64,000 nt of DNA from assembly GCA_041605955.1 (NCBI GenBank), contig JBFIXI010000003.1:50347-114346 (forward strand), read 5' to 3'. A program made the translations under genes and the position numbers. Shown in pieces: positions 59,116 through 64,000 of the stretch (position 1 is its first letter; the number at the start of each line of letters is the position of its first letter). The notes beneath the pieces are model-generated. The model ran no database searches and was not told the origin of the DNA. It saw only the letters and a program-made list of their open reading frames with translations. This DNA is from JAHEJX01 sp041605955. GTDB lineage: Bacteria; Actinomycetota; Acidimicrobiia; Spongiisociales; UBA5794.

Positions 59116-60120
59116 ATGTTCGAAAGGTTCACGGAGCGAGCTCGGCGCGCCGTCGTCATGGCCCAGGAGGAAGCGCGCCGGCTGCGGCACAACTACATCG
59201 GCACCGAGCATTTGCTGCTCGGGTTGCTGCGCCTCGGCGAGGGCACGGCATTCCGCGCCCTCCAGGAGGTCGGCGCCGGGCTGGAAGAAACGCGGGCGAC
59301 GGTGATCGAGATCGTGGGGCTCGGCGCTGAGTCGCCCTCCGGTCACATTCCTTTTACCCCACGAGCCAAGTCGGCTCTCGAGCAATCGCTTCGCCAGTCG
59401 CTCCAGCTGGGACACAACTTCATCGGCACCGAGCACATCCTGTTGGCTCTGGCCGGCCAGGATGACGGGACTGCTCTCGACGTCCTCGAACATCGCCAGG
59501 TCGATACGGCCGGATTGCGCCAGCGGGTCATCGAGGCGCTCAGCGAGGGCGGCGATGAGTCGCCGGCCCGGCGACGGAGGCAAGGCAGGCGCCGCCGCTC
59601 GCCGAAACCCGCCGGGATGCCGATCGAGCTGGCCGCCTTCGGCGCCTGGCTTCGGGAGGCGCTGGGACACAGCGCGCCCAGATTCAGCGATGAGGCCATC
59701 GCAGTTCTCCACGAAGCTCCGACACGAGCCGAGCTGATCGGCAGCGATCACGTCGGCAGCGAACACGTGCTGCTGGCGCTGGCGTCGCGGCGCGAGGAGG
59801 CGCCGGCGCAGGTAATGGAGCAGCTCGGCATCGCCCCCGATCGATTGGTCGCCGAAGCCGCCCGGGCTGCGGGCGCTCAATCGGCAACCCCACCGGGCCG
59901 GTTGGTGATCAGCCAAGGCCTCGTCGACCTACTGGCCTTTGCCCTTTTCGAGGCCGAGAAGGATGGTGCCCAACAGGTTGCTCCGGAACACTTGCTGCTC
60001 GGGGTGCTCTGGGACCAAGCCGGGATCGGCGCTCAGGTCCTCGGCGAGCTGGGCGGAGGGCTGGAGTCCGTGCGCGATACGGTTCGGAGGGTGGCGGGGA
60101 CGACCGACGAGCTATCGTGA
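59116..60120 (+). CDS. Clp N-terminal domain protein, two tandem Clp_N domains without ATPase
   Basis: 334 residues. Residues 1-145 are a canonical ClpC-type N-domain (MFERFTERARRAVVMAQEEA, NYIGTEHLLLGLLRLGEGTA, FIGTEHILLALAGQDDGTAL). An Arg/Pro linker follows (~150-170) and residues ~170-330 form a second, more diverged one (VGSEHVLLALASRREEAPAQ, VAPEHLLLGVLWDQAGIGAQ). No AAA module is present. Such stand-alone N-domains could act as adaptors or decoys that bring substrates (for instance phospho-arginine proteins) to ClpC. ATG at 59116. Confidence 0.9.
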   Translation: MFERFTERARRAVVMAQEEARRLRHNYIGTEHLLLGLLRLGEGTAFRALQEVGAGLEETRATVIEIVGLGAESPSGHIPFTPRAKSALEQSLRQSLQLGHNFIGTEHILLALAGQDDGTALDVLEHRQVDTAGLRQRVIEALSEGGDESPARRRRQGRRRRSPKPAGMPIELAAFGAWLREALGHSAPRFSDEAIAVLHEAPTRAELIGSDHVGSEHVLLALASRREEAPAQVMEQLGIAPDRLVAEAARAAGAQSATPPGRLVISQGLVDLLAFALFEAEKDGAQQVAPEHLLLGVLWDQAGIGAQVLGELGGGLESVRDTVRRVAGTTDELS

Positions 60121-60139
60121 CGCCTGGAGATGCCGTCCG

Positions 60140-60577
60140 ATGAGCGTCGACACCTCGGACTTGTGGACCTGCCCAAGCTGCCAGAAGCGCTTTGTCACCC
60201 GCAACATGTGGCACAGCTGCGGCAATCACAGCGTCGAGCAGTTCATGGCCGGCAAGAGCCAGACGGCGTGGGAGTTCTGGAACCGCCTCCAAGAGATGGT
60301 CGCTCGGTGCGGCCCTTACTCCATCGTCGCCAACAAGACCCGCATCGGGTTCATGGTGCGGGTTCGCTTCGCAGGCATCAGCGCGGTGTCCGACCGCGGC
60401 ATGAGCCTGGGGTTCTGGCTCAAGGAACAGCTCGCTAGTCCCCGGTTCCGCAAGGTGGAGCACGTCGGGGGGCGCGACTGGATCTACTCGCTCCGGATCA
60501 AGTCGCTCGATGAGCTCGATGATGAGCTGCAACGCTGGCTGTGCATGGCATACGACGTCGGCTGCCAGCGAGCGTGA
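60140..60577 (+). CDS. DUF5655 domain-containing protein
   Basis: 145 residues. A short zinc-binding N-terminus (LWTCPSCQKRFVTRNMWHSC) is followed by the DUF5655 domain (GCGP..VANKTRIGFMVRVRFAGI), the layout seen in many actinobacterial proteins that begin WxCPxC. Probably DNA- or protein-binding; function unknown. ATG at 60140. Confidence 0.85.
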   Translation: MSVDTSDLWTCPSCQKRFVTRNMWHSCGNHSVEQFMAGKSQTAWEFWNRLQEMVARCGPYSIVANKTRIGFMVRVRFAGISAVSDRGMSLGFWLKEQLASPRFRKVEHVGGRDWIYSLRIKSLDELDDELQRWLCMAYDVGCQRA

Positions 60578-60598
60578 CGATCGATAGGGTTGGGCTGT

Positions 60599-60892
60599 AT
60601 GAGGACCAAGCCGTGCCAGCATCTGCTCGCTCTCGAGCCCGGCCCGGTGCCGGAGGGCGGCTGCGTCGAGTGCCTGGCTACCGGGGACAGCTGGGTGCAC
60701 CTGCGCTTCTGCACAGAGTGTGAAGTAGTGCGGTGTTGCGACGATTCACCGAACCAGCACGCCAGCAAACATGCCCGGTCCGCCCATCATCCCGTGATCC
60801 GCTCCGCAGAGCCCGGCGAGATGTGGGCGTACTGCTACGAGGACGAGGCAACCCTCCTCGACGTGGCGTTCGCCAAACACATGCGGCGCTGA
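60599..60892 (+). CDS. UBP-type zinc finger protein
   Basis: 97 residues. Cysteines and histidines in the ZnF_UBP pattern: CQHL, GCVECLATGDSWVHLRFCTE, VVRCCDDSPNQHASKHARSA and HHPVIRSAEPGEMWAYCYED. In eukaryotes this finger binds ubiquitin C-termini; bacterial stand-alone copies are common in actinobacteria and have no assigned partner. Converges with DUF402. Confidence 0.9.
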   Translation: MRTKPCQHLLALEPGPVPEGGCVECLATGDSWVHLRFCTECEVVRCCDDSPNQHASKHARSAHHPVIRSAEPGEMWAYCYEDEATLLDVAFAKHMRR

Positions 60893-60894
60893 CT

Positions 60895-61404
60895 TCAAGC
60901 CCGGCCGGCAGCGCGCTGCCAGCGGAACGGCGCGTTGGCGAACGGCTCGGCGCGCTGCTCGAGCATCGCAACGATGCGGTCCGTCGCTGACCGCGCGGCC
61001 ACCACCAGGTCCCGCGGGTATTCGTAGCTCAGCTGGTTTGCGGCGAACTCGTCTTCGTCGAGCACTGCGACTTCGCCATCGACTGTCAGCACGACGTCGA
61101 GGTCGAGATCGATGGTCGTTATTCGATCGCCGGACCATTCACACGGCGTGCCAATGTTCACGTAGATCCCGTGATACGGATGATCTGCGTAGAACTCCGC
61201 TATCCACCACCGATCACGGGTGATGAGGCCGACGAAACCGTACTGCAAAGCCCGTGGCGGCTCGGATCCACGCTGGGCCACCGTGCCGGCGGGCACGTCG
61301 ACCCAGACACCGTGGCCGTCCTCCCCGAGACGGCGCATCGGAAACTGCCAATGGTGCCGATCCGGCCACTTGCGGGCGTCCATGTAGAGCAGCTGGGCAC
61401 TCAC
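60895..61404 (-). CDS. DUF402 domain-containing protein
   Basis: 169 residues: LYMDARKWPDRHHWQFPMRR, RDRWWIAEFYADHPYHGIYV, NIGTPCEWSGDRITTIDLDL and VLDEDEFAANQLSYEYP correspond to DUF402, a family that includes nucleoside tri- and diphosphate phosphatases (Ntdp). The acidic residues of the metal site (Asp in DLDLDV and DEDEF) are present, so a phosphatase on nucleotides is plausible. GTG at 61404. Confidence 0.88.
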   Translation of the reverse strand: MSAQLLYMDARKWPDRHHWQFPMRRLGEDGHGVWVDVPAGTVAQRGSEPPRALQYGFVGLITRDRWWIAEFYADHPYHGIYVNIGTPCEWSGDRITTIDLDLDVVLTVDGEVAVLDEDEFAANQLSYEYPRDLVVAARSATDRIVAMLEQRAEPFANAPFRWQRAAGRA

Positions 61405-61450
61405 CCGGTCGAGGCTACGCCTCGCCGGCCCGGCCCGCCTCCATTCAGGG

Positions 61451-61888
61451 TCACAACAGGCGGGCGAACGTGTATATCCCTTGGAGAACACCGAACGCCG
61501 GCCACATGCCCCACACGACCACCCAATACTTCACAGTGTTCTCCCGGAAGCCCAGGTCACGGTCCCAGATGTAGAACGGAACCGCTGTATACACATAGGG
61601 AACCGAGGCTGCGAGCGCCAACAGGAATCCCCATCGCTCTCCGGCCAGCATGCCGACGCTGCCGGCGATCTGCAGTGGTGCCCAGATAAACGGATCTGCC
61701 CAGGCGACTCCCTGATTGAACGCGAAGTAGGCCTTGGGATCGGTGGATTCGGGAGTACCCCCATAGACGTTCTCGATGGTCCACTGGGCGCGGGGTCGCA
61801 GCACTGCCAACAGCTGCAGCGATCCCAACAGCAGGATCAGCACAAGGCCGAGAACTGCCACCACCCATGTGAGAGCCGTGACCTCCAT
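61451..61888 (-). CDS. Four-TM membrane protein
   Basis: 145 residues: VTALTWVVAVLGLVLILLLG, IAGSVGMLAGERWGFLLALA, YVYTAVPFYIWDRDLGF and YWVVVWGMWPAFGVLQGIYT are hydrophobic segments. It resembles EXPERA/emopamil-type or DoxX-like membrane proteins in size, but I cannot assign a family. The ATG at 61888 overlaps the TGA of the next gene by one base. Confidence 0.65.
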   Translation of the reverse strand: MEVTALTWVVAVLGLVLILLLGSLQLLAVLRPRAQWTIENVYGGTPESTDPKAYFAFNQGVAWADPFIWAPLQIAGSVGMLAGERWGFLLALAASVPYVYTAVPFYIWDRDLGFRENTVKYWVVVWGMWPAFGVLQGIYTFARLL

Positions 61889-62319
61889 CAGGCGGACAAG
61901 CTCGCGGCGGCGGCCACGACGGTTATCAGACCTGCCACCCCCCACACAGACAGGGCGACGAATGCCGTCGTCACGTCGCGCTCGGCTCCGATCCGCAGCC
62001 CGCGGCGGCGCATCTCCACCCGAGTCAGGACGCCGCGGCCGGCGAAGTACATATACATGGCACCGCCGATCAAGCCGAAGTAGGGCCAGGCCGGTGAGTC
62101 GAAGATCAGCAAGACACCCGCCGCGAGCAGCGTCCACAGCGTGAAGAAATCCCACCGCGCCTCGCCGCGCCCGTCGGCATAGAACGCCGGCTCCACTGCG
62201 GCTTCCTTGTCAGTCAGCGCCAAACGCTCGGCCAGCGCCGGGGCGAACAGCGCCAGGGTCTGGCCACCCCAGCACAGCAGAGACAACGCAACCAGTAGCA
62301 GACCCCAAATGAGTTCCAT
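61888..62319 (-). CDS. Four-TM membrane protein
   Basis: 143 residues with TM helices at ~3-25 (IWGLLLVALSLLCWGGQTLA), ~68-85, ~88-105 and ~118-140. Between TM1 and TM2 lies a hydrophilic loop ALTDKEAAVEPAFYADGRGE. The ATG at 62319 is supported by the TM start. Coupled (TGATG) to the other four-TM protein, so they may form a complex. Unknown function. Confidence 0.65.
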   Translation of the reverse strand: MELIWGLLLVALSLLCWGGQTLALFAPALAERLALTDKEAAVEPAFYADGRGEARWDFFTLWTLLAAGVLLIFDSPAWPYFGLIGGAMYMYFAGRGVLTRVEMRRRGLRIGAERDVTTAFVALSVWGVAGLITVVAAAASLSA

Positions 62320-62638
62320 CAGCCGTTCCCAGCTTGCCCGTCGATCGGTACGCGGCGATAGAGGCTGATGGCCTATCGGGTCGGCTGACGAAAGCACCCT
62401 ACGTGCGGCTCACAGTGCCAGACCGTGCGGGCCGATCGAAGCCAGGGGACCGCCTCTGAGCTGGAACAAACCGAACACGCGGAACGTCTCATGAGCGAAG
62501 GCTTGGCTGCCTGCTGCCGAAAGGTGAGCCCATGGACCGCTACAGTTCATCGTCCGGATTCTCGAGCCGACGGTCCTCGGCGCCGTCGCGCTGGCTACTG
62601 CGACCAGCTGGCTGAAGCGCAAGACGGCTTTCGCGATA
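62320..62638. other. Divergent intergenic region
   Basis: 319 bp between a minus-strand membrane protein gene and a plus-strand one. An ATG at 62532 behind AAAGGTGA starts a short frame that stops; a conserved-looking hydrophobic frame (FIVRILEPTVLGAVALATAT) runs one base out of register into the following gene. Confidence 0.4.
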
Positions 62639-62959
62639 TTGGGAGGGGTGACGACCGGGTTGGCGCTCTGGGTGGTGCTCAATTCGTGGGACGCGCCCGG
62701 GGGGCTCGAAGACCTCGGTCCCTTGATCGTGTTCGGGTACGTGGTATTGCCTCTCGCTGCCGTCCTGGCAATCGGCGCAATCCGCCTGCCAAAGCCCGAA
62801 TCGTGGTGGTGGCATCACGTCTCGAGCGAGCAAGGACGGGCTAGAGCGATCGAGCGGTACCCCGGGGTCGAATCCACCGGCGCGCTCACCGGGAACCTCC
62901 GGCCGGACCAGCCGGGCGCCACGTCACGCAAGGTCCCGCGAGCAGATACCGATGCTTGA
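62639..62959 (+). CDS. Small membrane protein, possibly 5'-frameshifted
   Basis: 106 residues from the TTG at 62639, with TM segments at ~3-15 (LALWVVLNSW) and ~28-48 (LIVFGYVVLPLAAVLAIGAI) and a hydrophilic tail. Upstream codons with no start continue the frame into a likely first TM helix; the obvious ribosome site and ATG (62532) are in another frame, so one base may be missing. Unknown family. Confidence 0.5.
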   Translation: MGGVTTGLALWVVLNSWDAPGGLEDLGPLIVFGYVVLPLAAVLAIGAIRLPKPESWWWHHVSSEQGRARAIERYPGVESTGALTGNLRPDQPGATSRKVPRADTDA

Positions 62960-62989
62960 CTTAGCGAGCGAGATGGGACGAAGTTCTCC

Positions 62990-63910
62990 TCAGCGATCCT
63001 TCTTCCACCAGCGCAGCACGCGCATTGCTCGCAGTGTGTTCCAGCGCCCGGCAACGCGGCCCGGCTCCAGGGCGAAGAAGACCTCCCCGGTGTATTGGCT
63101 GCCTTTGGGCCAGCGCCCGTCTCGCCGCTGCGCCGCGCTCACCACTGCCATGGCTTCGGCCGCTCTTTCGTCTGGCTCAGCGCCGGCGGCGCGCAAGTGG
63201 TCCAAGCCTCGCAATATGTCGTAATGCCAGCGGGGCGGAAACCACGCTTTAGTCCACGCCGGGTTGATGACCTCTCCCGTGCGATGCGCCTTGTACATGC
63301 GATGGGTGAGCAGAAACTCATGGCCGCCGGCGATGGCTTCGTCGGCCTCGTGACGTCCGGTCGCCACCTTCCACTCCAAGAGGCCTTCCAGAACCGATAT
63401 CGTCGTATGGAACGACGAATGGGAAGCGCCGCGGTAGTCCTGACAGTTCCATCCGCCGTCGCTCATCGTGGCTCGCAGCAGCAGCTCGACAATCGAGTCG
63501 ACCCGCGCCTCATCGACTCGGAAGTACGCCACTACCGACAACACCATGCCGTTGACGCAGCGCTCAGCCAGTCGTCGTCCCGACCAATAGGACACGCCTC
63601 CCTCCACCCAGTCGGCATCGCCGAGTAGCCGCACGCAGCCCTGCTGCGCCCTCCGATTGTCCGGCTCCAGTCCGAGCCGGCGCAGCAGCAACAGCGTGTA
63701 GTTCGTCGAAGTCCACTTGGGCGTGTAGAGGCCGCCGCCCCAGGTGCCGGTCGGGTCCTGATGCCACAGCAGCCCTGCGCCCCATCCGGTCTCGGCAACC
63801 TGCCGGCGGGTTGCTCGCCAGGTCTTCTGCGGCTCCCCGAGCAGATCCCGCTCGACCTGCCAGCGAATTGCCGGATCGCCTTCGAGAAGCCAATCGATCG
63901 TCTCGGCCAT
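62990..63910 (-). CDS. Alpha/alpha-toroid protein (squalene cyclase/prenyltransferase-like)
   Basis: 306 residues with helical repeats of the terpene cyclase/prenyltransferase toroid type: WQVERDLLGEPQKTWRATRR, DGGWNCQDYRGASHSSFHTT, GVSYWSGRRLAERC and RRDGRWPKGSQYTGEVFFAL. The QW-like GxW repeats are present but the DxDD/DXD catalytic acid of squalene-hopene cyclase is not, and the protein is half its size, so a binding or unknown enzymatic role is more likely than cyclisation. Cytoplasmic. Confidence 0.8.
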   Translation of the reverse strand: MAETIDWLLEGDPAIRWQVERDLLGEPQKTWRATRRQVAETGWGAGLLWHQDPTGTWGGGLYTPKWTSTNYTLLLLRRLGLEPDNRRAQQGCVRLLGDADWVEGGVSYWSGRRLAERCVNGMVLSVVAYFRVDEARVDSIVELLLRATMSDGGWNCQDYRGASHSSFHTTISVLEGLLEWKVATGRHEADEAIAGGHEFLLTHRMYKAHRTGEVINPAWTKAWFPPRWHYDILRGLDHLRAAGAEPDERAAEAMAVVSAAQRRDGRWPKGSQYTGEVFFALEPGRVAGRWNTLRAMRVLRWWKKDR

Positions 63911-64000
63911 CCCGCCAACCTCCCTGCCGGGCAGCGCCGCTGGTCTTCGACCCAGATCGCAGTCAGATGTCGGTCCCCCGCCAACTGCGCCGGCGGCTGA

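Noticed and set aside
1..64000. CRISPR array, insertion sequence, prophage or integron
   Set aside because: No regularly spaced repeats with unique spacers, no transposase or integrase, no attachment-site duplication next to a tRNA was seen; the tandem repeats found are short and lack spacers.

Overview
The window looks like chromosomal DNA of a high-GC Gram-positive bacterium, most likely an actinomycetote (Acidimicrobiia-like is my best guess; no rRNA or marker gene is present to settle it). The evidence is uniformly high GC, many GTG/TTG starts, dense ATGA/GTGA stop-start overlaps, Tat and lipoprotein export signals without outer-membrane genes, the DUF222/HNH remnant, and families common in actinobacteria (DUF3179, DUF1015, DUF427, DUF402, CHRD, Clp_N, LtrA). 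I see no tRNA, rRNA, CRISPR array, transposase or prophage. The region is mostly metabolic and accessory genes in short operons.

Layout. 1-8.9 kb: a TPR-CHAT gene (cut by the left edge) divergent from an intracellular subtilase, a fasciclin/OmpA surface protein, a sigma-like/TM/beta-propeller fusion, a DUF3179 lipoprotein and DUF1801. 9-15.3 kb: cyclase-family protein, MacB-like ABC exporter pair, a MetY-type PLP enzyme with an alpha/beta hydrolase. 15.5-21.2 kb (minus strand): two coupled SDRs, GNAT plus unknown, FdhD, and the DUF1015 + 2-hydroxyacid dehydrogenase pair. 21.3-27.8 kb (plus): DUF427, DUF885 peptidase, an ECF sigma factor coupled to an MGMT-Ada(Zn) fusion, a zinc-ribbon protein, a methyltransferase and an acyltransferase. 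27.8-29.6 kb: several very small ORFs with strong ribosome binding sites and two small exported/membrane proteins. 29.6-39.1 kb: DhlA-like haloalkane dehalogenase, SulP transporter, amidohydrolase, an HNH pseudogene, LtrA, NAD kinase with NAD(P)H-hydrate epimerase, a type II haloacid dehalogenase and a methyltransferase. 39.2-44.6 kb: a tightly coupled seven-gene operon built around MauE-, MauA- and MauD-like proteins. 44.6-56 kb: YitT, LD-carboxypeptidase, MetY + CoA-binding protein, CHRD, Na/Pi transporter and assorted small genes. 56-64 kb: SDR, YCII, a frameshifted RTX protein, an OsmC gene with an in-frame UGA, a double Clp_N protein, DUF5655, UBP zinc finger, DUF402 and small membrane proteins.

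Two systems stand out. (1) At 58604-59074 an OsmC-family gene is interrupted by a single in-frame UGA exactly where the family has its active-site cysteine; the frame stays open and conserved for another 89 codons, and a GC-rich hairpin with a G in the loop starts 19 nt after the UGA, as expected for a bacterial SECIS. This is a candidate selenoprotein. (2) The 39.2-44.6 kb operon encodes a Tat-exported protein with 24 cysteines resembling the methylamine dehydrogenase light chain, together with its disulfide helpers MauE and MauD, but without heavy chain or MauG; one of the two quinone-forming tryptophans is replaced by cysteine. Secondary points are the ECF sigma / alkyltransferase-Ada couple, the CHAT-subtilase pair and the sigma-like fusion protein.
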